Shown: positions 47,758 to 57,128, counted from the stretch's first letter. The stretch is 64,000 nt of DNA from Acidiphilium rubrum (GCF_900156265.1 NZ_FTNE01000004.1:155931-219930), one strand, 5' to 3'. Notes: generated by a model not told the origin, from the sequence alone. Numbers and translations: made by a program.

Positions 47758-48354
47758 ATGAAATTGTTCTACTCTGCCACCAGCCCCTATGTTCGCAAGG
47801 TGATGGCCTGCGCCATGGCGCGCGGCATCGAGGCGCAGCTCGAAAAAATCCCGACCAATCCGCACGAAAGCCCGGCCGCGCTGGTCGCCGCCAACCCGTT
47901 GTCGAAAGTGCCGTGCCTCGTCACGCCGGACGGGTTTGCCCTGTTCGACAGCCCGGTGATCTGTGAATATCTCGATACGATTGGCGAAGCCCTGCCGCTG
48001 TTTCCCGCCAGCGGTGCGGCGCGCTGGGTCGCGTTGCAGCATCAGGCGATCGGCGATGGCATTCTCGATGCCGCGGTGTCGCGGCGGATGGAGAGCGTCA
48101 AGCCGCAGGAAGCCGCGCGCGACGCCTATATGCTGCGCCAGAAACAAATCGTCGAGCGCAGCCTCGCCACGCTTGATCGCGATCTGCCAGGCAAACTGCT
48201 CGACATCGGCACCATCGCGCTCGGCTGCGCGCTTGGCTACCTCGATTTCCGCTTCGCCGATGAAGCCTGGCGCAACAACGCGCCCCGGCTGGCCGCCTGG
48301 TTCGACGGCATCGCGACCGATCGCGTCTTCACGGAAACCGCCCCGCCCGGCTGA
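47758..48354 (+). CDS. Glutathione S-transferase family protein
   Basis: The 198-residue protein starts MKLFYSATSPYVRKVMACAM, a thioredoxin-fold N-terminal domain with the SPYVRKV segment used for glutathione, then NPLSKVPCLVTPDGFALFDS (cis-Pro and glutathione-binding Ser) and a helical C-terminal domain with LDIGTIALGCALGYLDFRF. Function within the family (conjugation, dehalogenation or reduction) is not predictable. An AAAGG site precedes the ATG. Confidence 0.92.
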   Translation: MKLFYSATSPYVRKVMACAMARGIEAQLEKIPTNPHESPAALVAANPLSKVPCLVTPDGFALFDSPVICEYLDTIGEALPLFPASGAARWVALQHQAIGDGILDAAVSRRMESVKPQEAARDAYMLRQKQIVERSLATLDRDLPGKLLDIGTIALGCALGYLDFRFADEAWRNNAPRLAAWFDGIATDRVFTETAPPG

Positions 48355-48461
48355 TTGCGTCCGATCGGTCTCCGCGTATCACCCCGATGCGTGCCCCGAT
48401 CCCCGAGTTGACGTCCGTGTCCACCAGCGGTTGAATGCCTGAAAACAATCAGGAGGACGCC

Positions 48462-50264
48462 ATGGATGCCATTGTCTCGCAACCGAGTCTGATCGTCACA
48501 GGCTGGCTCGACCGGTTCGGTGCCGCGCTCGAACGCGGCGATATCGCTGGGGCGGTCGCGCTGTTCGCGGCCGATTGCTACTGGCGCGACCTCGTCACCT
48601 TTACCTGGAACATCAAGACGGTCGAAGGTCGCGACCAGATCACCGACATGCTCTCGACAGTCCTCGCGGACATCGCACCGAGACATTTCATCATCGAGGG
48701 TGAGGCAAGCGAGGCGGGTGGCGTGACCGAAGGGTGGTTCACCTTCGAAACCGCCACCGCGCGCGGCCGCGGCCATATCCGCCTGCAAGCCGGCCTGTGC
48801 TGGACCCTGCTGACCACCATGACCGAACTCAAGGGGTTCGAGGAACCGCGCGGCGCCGCCCGCCCGATGGGGGCGGCGCACGGCGTCCAACCCGGCCGTA
48901 AATCATGGCTCGATGAACGTCAGGACGAAGCCGCCAGCCTCGGTATCACCGAGCAGCCCTATTGCGTCATCATCGGCGGCGGTCAGGGCGGCATCGCGCT
49001 CGGCGCCAGGCTGCGCCGGCTTGGCGTGCCGACCATCATTCTCGAAAAAAACGAGCGCGCGGGCGATAGCTGGCGCAAGCGCTACAAATCGCTCTGCCTG
49101 CACGATCCGGTCTGGTACGATCATCTGCCGTATCTGCCGTTCCCGGATCACTGGCCGGTGTTCTCGCCGAAGGACAAGATCGGTGATTGGCTGGAATCCT
49201 ACGTCAAGATCATGGAGCTGAATTACTGGACCCATACCGAGGCACAATCGGCCCGCTACGACGATGCGGCGGGCACCTGGGTGATCGAGGTTCTGCGCAA
49301 CGGCGCGCCGATCACGCTGCGGCCGCAGCATCTGGTCCTGGCCACCGGCGTGTCCGGCTTTCCCAACGTGCCCAGCTATCCGGGCCACGAAACCTTCCTG
49401 GGCGAGCAGCACCACTCCAGCCGCCACCCCGGCGGCGAGGCCTATGCCGGCAAGCGCGCCGTGGTGATCGGGTCGAACAATTCCGCGCATGATATCTGCG
49501 CCGGGCTGTGGGAGCACGGCGCGGACGTGACCATGGTGCAACGATCCTCCACCCATATCGCGCGGTCCGACACATTGATGGATCTCGCCCTGGGCGGGCT
49601 CTATTCCGAACAGGCGCTGGCCAACGGCATCACCACCGACAAGGCCGACCTGATCTTCGCCTCGATCCCGTACCGGATCATGGCCGAATTCCAGAAGCCG
49701 GTTTACGCCGAGATGAAGCGGCGCGACGCCGATTTCTATGCCAGGCTCGAACAGGCCGGTTTCATGCTCGATTTCGGCGATGACGGTTCGGGCCTGTTCA
49801 TGAAATACCTTCGCCGCGGCTCGGGCTATTACATCGATGTCGGCGCGTCCGACCTGGTCGCGAACGGCAGCATCAAGCTGAAATCGGGCGTCAGCGTCAC
49901 CGCCATCAAGCCACACGCCGTCGCCCTCAGCGATGGCTCGGAGCTGCCCGCCGATCTGATCGTCTACGCCACCGGCTATGGTTCGATGAACGGCTGGGCC
50001 GCGAAACTGATCAGCCAGGAGGTGGCCGACAAGGTCGGCAAATGCTGGGGCTTCGGCTCGGACACCACCAAGGACCCTGGCCCGTTCGAGGGCGAGCTGC
50101 GCAACATGTGGAAGCCCACCCAGCAGGACGGGCTATGGTTCCACGGCGGCAATCTGCACCAGTCGCGGCACTATTCCCTCTATCTGGCGCTGCAACTCAA
50201 GGCCCGGATGGCAGGCATCGCGGGGTCAGTCTACGGCCGACAGGCGGTGCATCACCGCGCGTAG
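48462..50264 (+). CDS. Flavin-containing monooxygenase with N-terminal NTF2-like domain
   Basis: The ATG at 48462 follows AGGAGG by five bases and gives 600 residues. Residues 10-140 form a SnoaL/NTF2-like domain (DRFGAALERGDIAGAVALFA, DCYWRDLVTFTW). A flavoprotein follows: FAD motif CVIIGGGQGGIALG, NADPH motif VIGSNNSAHDI and the monooxygenase fingerprint-like FLGEQHHSSRH. The layout matches flavin-dependent monooxygenases of the YUCCA/BVMO group that carry an extra N-terminal domain. The substrate is unknown. Its stop overlaps the end of the convergent lactonase gene by 13 bases. Confidence 0.9.
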   Translation: MDAIVSQPSLIVTGWLDRFGAALERGDIAGAVALFAADCYWRDLVTFTWNIKTVEGRDQITDMLSTVLADIAPRHFIIEGEASEAGGVTEGWFTFETATARGRGHIRLQAGLCWTLLTTMTELKGFEEPRGAARPMGAAHGVQPGRKSWLDERQDEAASLGITEQPYCVIIGGGQGGIALGARLRRLGVPTIILEKNERAGDSWRKRYKSLCLHDPVWYDHLPYLPFPDHWPVFSPKDKIGDWLESYVKIMELNYWTHTEAQSARYDDAAGTWVIEVLRNGAPITLRPQHLVLATGVSGFPNVPSYPGHETFLGEQHHSSRHPGGEAYAGKRAVVIGSNNSAHDICAGLWEHGADVTMVQRSSTHIARSDTLMDLALGGLYSEQALANGITTDKADLIFASIPYRIMAEFQKPVYAEMKRRDADFYARLEQAGFMLDFGDDGSGLFMKYLRRGSGYYIDVGASDLVANGSIKLKSGVSVTAIKPHAVALSDGSELPADLIVYATGYGSMNGWAAKLISQEVADKVGKCWGFGSDTTKDPGPFEGELRNMWKPTQQDGLWFHGGNLHQSRHYSLYLALQLKARMAGIAGSVYGRQAVHHRA

Positions 50265-51070
50265 CAGCGCAGGGCGTTGGTCGCGAACACCGGCTCCGCC
50301 GCCGCGGGCATGACATCGCGCACCAACGCCTGGGCGGCGGCGAGCCAGGGCTGGTAATCGGCGGCGAGGCGCAGCACCGGCCAGTCGCTGCCCCACATCA
50401 CGCGCGCCGCGCCGAACCACTCCAGCACGCAGCGCGCCACCGGCGCGACCGCGGCGAACGCCGGCGCCGGCCCGGCCTCGGTGATCAGGCCCGAGAGTTT
50501 GCAGCTGATCTCGGTCTCCCCGGCAACGCGACGCATCCCGTCCGACCACGCCGTCACGTCACCCGACGCGATGTCCGGCTTCGCCGCATGATCGATCACC
50601 ATCGCGAGCCGGGGATGGCGTCGCGCCAGGCTGAGGCAATGCGGCAGATGGCGCGGGCGGATCAACAGATCGAGCACCAGCCCGCACGCCGCCATCGCGT
50701 CCAGCCCGCGCGCCACGTCAGGCCGCAGAATCCAGGCGGCATCGGCCATGTCCTGCAACATCGGCCGCAACCCGACCAGATCGGGCGCGCGGGCCAGCGT
50801 CTCGATCCGGCGGGCTGCGTCAGGTGCTGCCAGATCGGTCCATCCCACCACGCCGTGCACGAAGCCGCCGGCGTGCTGCGCGACGTCGAGCAGATAATCC
50901 GTCTCCGCCGCGGTCGGTGCCGCCTGCACCAGCACCACGCGATCGACGCCGCTGGCAGCGGACCGCGCATCCGCGGTGGTGAAATCACGGCAGATCGGCA
51001 GATCCGGCGTCAGCCAGCCGTAATCCCCCCGGTCGACCTGCCAGACATGCAGATGGGAATCGACGATCAT
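50252..51070 (-). CDS. Amidohydrolase-family lactonase (probable L-fuconolactonase)
   Basis: The 272-residue TIM-barrel protein starts MIVDSHLHVWQVDRGDYGWL, with the HxH metal motif, and has MVIDHAAKPDI and VMWGSDWPVLRL (metal Asp). This is the amidohydrolase_2 group containing L-fuconolactonase and related sugar lactonases. Its start overlaps the stop of the fucose-dehydrogenase-like gene, and L-fuconate dehydratase is encoded just before, so hydrolysis of L-fuconolactone to L-fuconate is the likely reaction. The related sugars L-rhamnose or D-arabinose remain possible. Confidence 0.88.
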   Translation of the reverse strand: MIVDSHLHVWQVDRGDYGWLTPDLPICRDFTTADARSAASGVDRVVLVQAAPTAAETDYLLDVAQHAGGFVHGVVGWTDLAAPDAARRIETLARAPDLVGLRPMLQDMADAAWILRPDVARGLDAMAACGLVLDLLIRPRHLPHCLSLARRHPRLAMVIDHAAKPDIASGDVTAWSDGMRRVAGETEISCKLSGLITEAGPAPAFAAVAPVARCVLEWFGAARVMWGSDWPVLRLAADYQPWLAAAQALVRDVMPAAAEPVFATNALRCYAR

Positions 51071-51816
51071 AGCCCGGTCAGCGCGCGGTCCAGATGCACA
51101 TAACCGCCATCCACATGGTGGAACTGCCCGGTGATGTGGCGCGCCGCATCCGACAGCAGAAACACCACGCTCGCGGCGATCTCGGCCGGTGTGGTCATCC
51201 GTGCCCCAAGCGGGATCATCCTTGTGATCGCCGCGCGCCGCGCCGCCGGATCGGGCATGCTTGCCAGCCACTGCCGATACATCGGCGTGTCGACCTCGGC
51301 CGGCACGACGGCATTGACCCGCACCCCGGCCCCGGCGAGTTCGGCCGCCCATTCCCGCGTCAGGCCCAGCTGCCCGGCCTTGGCGGCGGCATAGCCGGAG
51401 GTGCCGCCCTGACCGGTGAGCGCCACTTTCGAGGCGATATTGACCACCGCCCCCCGGCGCGCCCGCAGATGCGCCGCGCACAGATGCATCATGGTGTAAT
51501 AGGGCACCAGGTTGCGTTCGAGCGAGGTGCGGAACGCCGCGACCCCGGCATCGAGCCCCGCGCCGTCGTTCACCCCGGCGTTATTGACCAGCCCATCGAT
51601 CCGGCCGTGGGTCTCGATCACGCCGCTCACCGCCGCGGCACAGGCCGCCGGATCACCAAGGTCGAGCGCATAGGCCTCGCCCGCAACCGGCCGCGCCGCG
51701 CGATCGAGCACGATCGGCACGGCATGTTCCGCACGCAGCGCGGCAACGATCGCCTCACCGATGCCGGCGGCCCCGCCGGTCACCAGAATGATCCTGCCGG
51801 TGAGACCCATCTCCAT
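51067..51816 (-). CDS. SDR, probable L-fucose dehydrogenase
   Basis: The 249-residue SDR has TGGAAGIGEAIV, NNAGVN, NIASKVALTGQGG with the catalytic Ser, and YAAAKAG (YxxxK). The context, with fuconolactonase-like and fuconate-dehydratase genes overlapping on both sides, supports oxidation of L-fucose to the lactone. The ATG at 51816 has GGAG seven bases before it; a GTG three bases upstream is the alternative. The start overlaps the dehydratase stop. Confidence 0.88.
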   Translation of the reverse strand: MEMGLTGRIILVTGGAAGIGEAIVAALRAEHAVPIVLDRAARPVAGEAYALDLGDPAACAAAVSGVIETHGRIDGLVNNAGVNDGAGLDAGVAAFRTSLERNLVPYYTMMHLCAAHLRARRGAVVNIASKVALTGQGGTSGYAAAKAGQLGLTREWAAELAGAGVRVNAVVPAEVDTPMYRQWLASMPDPAARRAAITRMIPLGARMTTPAEIAASVVFLLSDAARHITGQFHHVDGGYVHLDRALTGL

Positions 51817-53105
51817 CACGGCGCTCCGGTGAAGGCGTAATCGCGCAGCGATTGCGGCTTGATCGCAATCGAGTAGCCCGGCGCCCGCGGCGGCATATAG
51901 GCCGCATCGCGAATGACGCAGGGATCGATGAAATGCTCATGCAGATGATCGACATATTCGACCACGCGGTCGTCCATCGTGCCGGAAATCGCCAGGTAAT
52001 CGATCATCGCCAGATGCTGCACATATTCGCACAGCCCCACCCCGCCGGCGTGGGGCCAGACCGGGAGCCGGTATTTCGCGGCCATCAACAAGACCGCCAG
52101 CACCTCGTTCAACCCGCCCAGCCGGCACGCATCGATCTGCACCACATCGATCGCGCCGCGCATGATGAACTGCTTGAACATCACCCTGTTCTGGCACATC
52201 TCGCCGGTCGCGACCCGGATCGGTGCCACCGCCGCGCGGATCGCCCGATGCCCCTCGACATCGTCAGGGCTGGTCGGCTCCTCGATGAACCACGGATCGG
52301 CAAAGGCCAGCCGGCCGACCCAGTCGATCGCTTCATCCACCTCCCAGACCTGGTTGGCATCGATCATGAACCGGCACGCCGGGCCGGCGATCTCGCGCGC
52401 AATCCGTAACCGGCGGATATCATCCTCGACCGATTGGCCCACCTTGAACTTGATGTAGCGAAACCCCTGATCGACCGCCTCGCGCACCAACCGGCGCAGT
52501 TTATCATCGTCATACCCGAGCCACCCGGCCGAGGTGGTGTAGCACGGATACCCTTTCGCCAGCAGCGTCTGCAGCCGCGCGTCCTTGCCGGCCGCCGCGT
52601 CGCGCAGCAGCGCCAGCGCTTCCTCTGGCGTGATGCAATCGGTGATGTAGCGAAAATCGATCGCGCGGACCAACGCCTCCGGGCTCATCTCGCCCACCAA
52701 TTGCCAGACCGGCTTGCCTTCAGCCTTCGCCCATAAATCCCACACCGCATTGACGACGGCGGCGGTCCCGAGGTGGATCGCCCCCTTGTCCGGCCCGATC
52801 CAGCGCAGCTGGGAATCACCCGTTACATGCCGCCAGAACCGCCCGGGATTGTCGGTGATCCAATCAAGCTCCAACCCCACCACCAGCGGTGCGATCGCGC
52901 GGATCGCCGCAACCGCAATCTCGGTTCCCCGCCCGATGGTGAAGGTCAGGCCATGCCCGTCCAGCCCGTCCTGGTCGGTATGCAAAATGACATAGGCGGC
53001 GGAATAATCCGGGTCCGGGTTCATCGCATCGGACCCGTCCTTCAGCCGTGAGGTCGGAAACCGCAGATCGAACGTCTCAAACCCGGTAATCCGCACCTGC
53101 GTCAT
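51816..53105 (-). CDS. fucD: L-fuconate dehydratase
   Basis: The 429-residue enolase-superfamily enzyme begins MTQVRITGFETFDLRFPTSR and matches L-fuconate dehydratases throughout: DGSDAMNPDPDYSAAYVILH, ITDCITPEEAL, the KxK base motif in RYIKFKVGQ, metal ligands in FMIDANQVW, WFIEEPTSPDD and VATGEMCQNR, and WPHAGGVGLCEYVQH. It removes water from L-fuconate to give 2-keto-3-deoxy-L-fuconate. It is the first gene of the operon; the next enzymes of the pathway (dehydrogenase or aldolase for the keto acid) are not in the window. Confidence 0.93.
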   Translation of the reverse strand: MTQVRITGFETFDLRFPTSRLKDGSDAMNPDPDYSAAYVILHTDQDGLDGHGLTFTIGRGTEIAVAAIRAIAPLVVGLELDWITDNPGRFWRHVTGDSQLRWIGPDKGAIHLGTAAVVNAVWDLWAKAEGKPVWQLVGEMSPEALVRAIDFRYITDCITPEEALALLRDAAAGKDARLQTLLAKGYPCYTTSAGWLGYDDDKLRRLVREAVDQGFRYIKFKVGQSVEDDIRRLRIAREIAGPACRFMIDANQVWEVDEAIDWVGRLAFADPWFIEEPTSPDDVEGHRAIRAAVAPIRVATGEMCQNRVMFKQFIMRGAIDVVQIDACRLGGLNEVLAVLLMAAKYRLPVWPHAGGVGLCEYVQHLAMIDYLAISGTMDDRVVEYVDHLHEHFIDPCVIRDAAYMPPRAPGYSIAIKPQSLRDYAFTGAP

Positions 53106-53144
53106 CTCCCCGTTTCATCGTTCGATCGCGGTCCACTGGATCAA

Positions 53145-53157
53145 TGGCCGGACCAAT
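53145..53157. promoter_or_regulatory. Candidate GntR/FadR operator in the divergent region
   Basis: TGGCCGGACCAAT; its reverse complement ATTGGTCCGGCCA shares 11 of 13 bases with the site at 54051. The core fits the FadR-subfamily pattern TnGTnnnACnA with one mismatch. It lies between fucD and the regulator gene. Confidence 0.5.
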
Positions 53158-53220
53158 GGTATGGCGTTATCAAATGCATCAGGGTCGCGCAAGCGGACCG
53201 CGAAGGAGTCCTCACCCATC

Positions 53221-53985
53221 ATGGCACTGGCGCCCATCCGCAACCGCCGCCTGTACCGGCAGATCGCGGACCAGATCAGCGACCTGATCGCCGGCGGCAC
53301 CTATCCGCCGGGCAGCTATCTGCCCGCTGAGCGCGACCTGTCGGCAAGCCTCGGCGTCAGCCGCTCCTCGGTGCGCGAGGCGCTGATCGCGCTCGAGGTG
53401 ATCGGCCTGGTCGATGTCCGCGTGGGCGATGGCGTGCAGGTGTGCGCCCTGCCGCCGGAACCCATCGCGTCACCCGCCCGCGCCTCGCTGATGCAGCAGG
53501 CGATGCGCCTGACCAAACCAGGCCCCGATCCCGAATTGCCGGTAGCGCTCGACCTCGATATCGAAATCCCGCCCTTCGCTTTGTTGCAGGCACGGCGCGT
53601 GATCGAACCCGAATCCGCCGCCCTGGCCGCACGGCGCGCGACCGAGGCTGATATCGCCGCGATCGAGGCCGCCTTCGCCGCCGATGCCGCCGAGACCCGC
53701 ACCCGTTCGACCACCCATCCCGGCGACCGGATGTTTCACATCCGCATCGCCCAGGCGAGCGGCAATGCGGCGTTCGAGCAGTTCACCATCATCCTGCTCG
53801 GCCACGCCTATGGCGGCATGTTCCGTCGCCTGCAGTCGCTCTACACCACAACGGATATGGCGTCCCGCTCGCAGACCCAGCACGCCGCCATTCTCGATGC
53901 CATCCGCGCCGGCGCCGAGGCGCGCGCCCATGCCGCCATGGCCGCCCATCTCGATATGGTGATCGATGTTTTCATGCGCGACTGA
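53221..53985 (+). CDS. FadR-subfamily GntR transcriptional regulator
   Basis: The 254-residue protein has the N-terminal winged helix RLYRQIADQISDLIAGGTYP, PAERDLSASLGVSRSSVREAL and a C-terminal FCD ligand-binding domain (ARRVIEPESAALAARRATEA, HIRIAQASGNAAFEQ) with metal-binding His/Asp candidates. Divergent to the fuc-type operon and just before the sugar ABC transporter, it is the obvious regulator of both, probably induced by a pathway intermediate. The ATG at 53221 fits the family; a frame from 53161 is possible but would overlap the putative operator. Confidence 0.9.
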   Translation: MALAPIRNRRLYRQIADQISDLIAGGTYPPGSYLPAERDLSASLGVSRSSVREALIALEVIGLVDVRVGDGVQVCALPPEPIASPARASLMQQAMRLTKPGPDPELPVALDLDIEIPPFALLQARRVIEPESAALAARRATEADIAAIEAAFAADAAETRTRSTTHPGDRMFHIRIAQASGNAAFEQFTIILLGHAYGGMFRRLQSLYTTTDMASRSQTQHAAILDAIRAGAEARAHAAMAAHLDMVIDVFMRD

Positions 53986-54050
53986 GGTTATCCCACGCTT
54001 AGCCGCGCGGCGCCGCTTGTCAGATGCGGCGCTTGTTGGTACGCGGCATT

Positions 54051-54073
54051 ATTGGTCCGACCTTTAGGCCAAT
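54051..54073. promoter_or_regulatory. Candidate GntR/FadR operator before the ABC transporter
   Basis: ATTGGTCCGACC at 54051-54062, with GGCCAAT at 54067-54073 making an interrupted inverted repeat. The first 11 bases match the reverse of the site at 53145. It lies about 100 bases before the ABC ATPase start. Confidence 0.5.
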
Positions 54074-54172
54074 CAATCAGGCCGGTGCGGCGGTCGCCGC
54101 CATCGGCCAGGGGGAAACGAACATGCGGACATCATCCGCACCGCCGCACCGCCCGCCTGCGCGAGCAGGTCG

Positions 54173-54973
54173 ATGAGCGCATCCGGGACCGTATCGAGCA
54201 CCGCGGCGCTCGAAGTGTCCGGCATCGAAAAACGCTTCGGCGCGGTCGAAGTTCTGCGCGGCGTTTCGATGCAGGTCGCACCCGGCGAGGTGCTCGGCGT
54301 GGTGGGCGATAATGGCGCCGGCAAATCCACCCTGATGAAAGTGATCTCGGGCGTCCATCGCGCCGATGCCGGCAACATTCGCCTCGCCGGCCACGACGTT
54401 GCGTTTCGCACGCCCCGCGACGCGCGCGACGCCGGAATCGAAACGATCTACCAGGATCTCGCGCTTGCCGACCATCTCGATGTCGGCGCCAACATCTTTC
54501 TCGGCCGCGAACCGATCCGCCGGTTCGCCGGGCTGATCCCGATGCTCGACGAACGCAAGATCCACGGCGAGGTCGCTGCCCTGCTCGGAAGGATCGAAAG
54601 CCACATCCCCGATCCCTCGGCCCGGGCGCTCGATCTTTCGGGCGGCCAGCGCCAGGCCGTCGCGATCGCCCGGGCGCTGTATTGGAAAGCCAAAATCGTC
54701 ATCATGGACGAACCGACCGCGGCCCTCGCGGTGATGGAGACGGAAAACGTCCTGAAAATGGCCCGCCAACTCGCCGCCGAGGGCATCGGCGTGCTGTTCA
54801 TCGGCCATAATCTGGTCGAAATCCTGAAAATCTGCGACCGCGTGATGGTGATGTATCGCGGCCGCAAAGTGTTCGACGTGCGTTGCGCCGATACCTCGCA
54901 GACCGAACTGATCCGCTACATGACCGGCTACGCCGATGCTGAAACCAATAAAACCGAAGGGGAGTACCAATAA
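54173..54973 (+). CDS. Sugar ABC transporter ATP-binding protein (single domain)
   Basis: The 266-residue protein is one ATPase domain: Walker A GDNGAGKST, signature LSGGQRQAVAIARAL, Walker B VIMDEPTAAL and switch His in FIGHNLVEIL. The sequence is of the ribose/CUT2 type (MKVISGVHRADAGNIRLAG) but only one half as long as RbsA, as in FrcA-type fructose transporters. It energises import with the permease and binding protein encoded next. A GAGCAGG site is modest. Its stop shares a base with the next start. Confidence 0.93.
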   Translation: MSASGTVSSTAALEVSGIEKRFGAVEVLRGVSMQVAPGEVLGVVGDNGAGKSTLMKVISGVHRADAGNIRLAGHDVAFRTPRDARDAGIETIYQDLALADHLDVGANIFLGREPIRRFAGLIPMLDERKIHGEVAALLGRIESHIPDPSARALDLSGGQRQAVAIARALYWKAKIVIMDEPTAALAVMETENVLKMARQLAAEGIGVLFIGHNLVEILKICDRVMVMYRGRKVFDVRCADTSQTELIRYMTGYADAETNKTEGEYQ

Positions 54974-55980
54974 TGTCCAGAATTACACTGTTGCTCGCAG
55001 GCGCCGCACTGCTCGCCGTCCCGCTGCAGGCGATGGCGAAAGACGCCACCGTCGCCGCACTCGCCACCCCGGCAAAACCGGCGAAGGCCTATCATTTCGA
55101 ACTGATCACCAAATCGAACGCCTCGCCCTATTGGCTCGCGGTGCGGTCCGGCGCCGATGAGGCCGCCAAAAAATACGGTGCGACCGTCAGCTTCGAGGCA
55201 CCCGCCAGCGGGCTCGATCTTGCGGGGCAGATCGGCATGGTCAACAACGCGGTCACCGCCGGCACCGATGGCCTGATCCTCGCCGCGCAAAACCCGCAGG
55301 CCCTGCTCAAACCGGTGAAATCAGCACTCGCCGCCCATATCCCGGTCGTCACGGTCGATTCCGGCCTGTCGCCCAACATCGCCGACACGTTCCTCGCGAC
55401 CTCGAACATCGGTGCGGCAGCGGCGCTTGCGAAATACACCGCCGCGCACCTGATGCACGGCAAGGGCCAATACGCAATCGTCGATTTCAACCATACCGCC
55501 TCGACCGGCATCGCCCGCCCGAAGGGCTTCATGCAGGGCATGAAAGCCTATACCGGCATCAAGCGGATGGGGCCGATCCAGTATTCACAAAACGACGTCA
55601 GCACCGGCCTGCGCATCGCGACCACCATGCTGACCCAGTATCCCAAGCTCGACGTGATTTTCGGTGCGAACGACCGTGCGGCGCTCGGCCCGGCCGAGGC
55701 GGTGCAGCGGGCGCATTCCAAGGTCAAGGTGGTCGGGTTCGACGCCGATCTGGGCGAGATCGCCTATGTCAAAGCCGGCATCATCCAGGCCTCCATCCTG
55801 CAATCGCCCTACGACATGGGCTATTACGCGGTGGTCGCCCTGCTCGACAAAATCGCCGGCAAGACCCTGCCGAAGCGCATCAGCACGCCCTATTTCCTGC
55901 TGACGCCGGCGAACCTCGGCTCCGCCAAGGCAACCGCCGCAATCCGCCAGTACGCGCCCGACTACAAGCCGGCCGGCTGA
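54973..55980 (+). CDS. Sugar ABC transporter substrate-binding protein
   Basis: The 335-residue protein has a signal peptide (MSRITLLLAGAALLAVPLQA, cleavage near AMA-K) and a periplasmic-binding-protein type 1 (LacI-like) fold: ITKSNASPYWLAVRSGADEA, LILAAQNPQALLKPV, VTVDSGLSP and VVGFDADLGEIAYVKAG. In CUT2 systems it delivers a pentose or hexose to the permease. Given the operon next door, L-fucose or a related sugar is the likely ligand. GGGGAG lies before the start, which overlaps the ATPase stop (TAATG). Confidence 0.92.
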   Translation: MSRITLLLAGAALLAVPLQAMAKDATVAALATPAKPAKAYHFELITKSNASPYWLAVRSGADEAAKKYGATVSFEAPASGLDLAGQIGMVNNAVTAGTDGLILAAQNPQALLKPVKSALAAHIPVVTVDSGLSPNIADTFLATSNIGAAAALAKYTAAHLMHGKGQYAIVDFNHTASTGIARPKGFMQGMKAYTGIKRMGPIQYSQNDVSTGLRIATTMLTQYPKLDVIFGANDRAALGPAEAVQRAHSKVKVVGFDADLGEIAYVKAGIIQASILQSPYDMGYYAVVALLDKIAGKTLPKRISTPYFLLTPANLGSAKATAAIRQYAPDYKPAG

Positions 55981-55987
55981 TCGCACA

Positions 55988-56977
55988 ATGGACCAGCGCG
56001 TCGCGCCCAAGCCCGAAATCGAGACCATGCCGCGCGGGCGCGCCGCCCTGCGCTTCGTGCGGCAACTGGCCTTCGCGCTGATCAGCATCGTCGTGCTGAT
56101 CATCATTTTCGGCATCCTGAACCCGCGCTTCCTCAGCGCGATCAACTGGTTCCACATCACCCAGCAGGTCGCCGTCATCGCGATTCTCGCAATCGGGCAG
56201 ACCTTCATCATCGCAACCGCGGGCATCGACATCTCGCAGGGCTCGGTGGTCGCCTTATCCTCGATGATCTGCGCGATCATCCTGGTCGATACCCATCTGG
56301 GCATGGTCGCGGCGGTGGCGCTGACCCTGCTGCTCGGTGCGGTGGTCGGTGCCATGGTCGGCGGCTCGATCGTGGTGCTCGGCGTGCCGCCGTTCATCGC
56401 GACCCTGGGCATGCTCGCCATTGCGATGGGGGCTGCCTTGCTCACCACCAACGGCACCCCGGTGTTCGGCCTGCCGGATGGTTTCCAGGCGATTTCGCAA
56501 GGCACCATCCTCGGGGTCCCGAACATGGGCTGGATCGCGATCGTGATCGCCCTGATCGCGGCCTTCGTGCTGAACAAGACCCGCTTCGGCCGCTACACCC
56601 TCGCGATCGGCAGCAACGCCGAGGCCGCCCGGCGGGTGGGGATCAACGTACCGCGCCACCTGCTGATGATCTATATGCTCGGCGGCATCATCTCCGCGCT
56701 CGCCGGCATCGTCTACCTGTCCTACACGGCGGCGGCCCAACCGACCTCGGGTGGCAATTATGAACTCTACGCCATCGCCGCCGTGGTGATCGGCGGCGGC
56801 TCCCTGTTCGGCGGCGTCGGCACCATTCTCGGCAGCGTGCTGGGCGCCCTGCTGATGACCATCCTGAAAAACGGCACCCAACTCGCCGGCATTTCCTCCT
56901 ACGTGGAACAGGTCATCCTCGGCATCGTGGTCGTCGGCGCCGTCTACGTCGATAATTTGCGGCGCCGGCTGCGTTAG
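55988..56977 (+). CDS. Sugar ABC transporter permease
   Basis: The 329-residue protein has about nine membrane segments and the CUT2/RbsC-type motifs GIDISQGSVVALSSMI, GVPPFIATLGMLAIAMGAAL, the EAxRRxGI coupling loop as NAEAARRVGIN and GTILGSVLGALLMTILKNG. It forms the membrane channel for the binding protein and ATPase encoded directly upstream. It ends the transporter operon; tRNA-Ser follows on the opposite strand. Confidence 0.92.
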   Translation: MDQRVAPKPEIETMPRGRAALRFVRQLAFALISIVVLIIIFGILNPRFLSAINWFHITQQVAVIAILAIGQTFIIATAGIDISQGSVVALSSMICAIILVDTHLGMVAAVALTLLLGAVVGAMVGGSIVVLGVPPFIATLGMLAIAMGAALLTTNGTPVFGLPDGFQAISQGTILGVPNMGWIAIVIALIAAFVLNKTRFGRYTLAIGSNAEAARRVGINVPRHLLMIYMLGGIISALAGIVYLSYTAAAQPTSGGNYELYAIAAVVIGGGSLFGGVGTILGSVLGALLMTILKNGTQLAGISSYVEQVILGIVVVGAVYVDNLRRRLR

Positions 56978-57039
56978 TCAGCCCGACCCAGGCTCGGCAC
57001 GGCCAGCCGATCCATCATTGAAATCGTTGAAAAAATTGG

Positions 57040-57128
57040 CGGAGGGGATGGGATTCGAACCCACGAGACGGTTTAACCCGTCTAACGGTTTAGCAAACCG
57101 CCGCCTTCGGCCACTCGGCCACCCCTCC
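57040..57128 (-). tRNA. tRNA-Ser (GCU)
   Basis: The minus strand reads GGAGGGG as acceptor (pairing with CCCCTCC), GTGGCCGAGTGGCC in the D arm, anticodon loop TTTGCTAAA with GCT, a long variable arm and GGGTTCGAATCCC in the T arm. Discriminator G at 57040; CCA is not encoded. The rest of this 338-base interval (56978-57314) shows no other gene. Confidence 0.95.
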
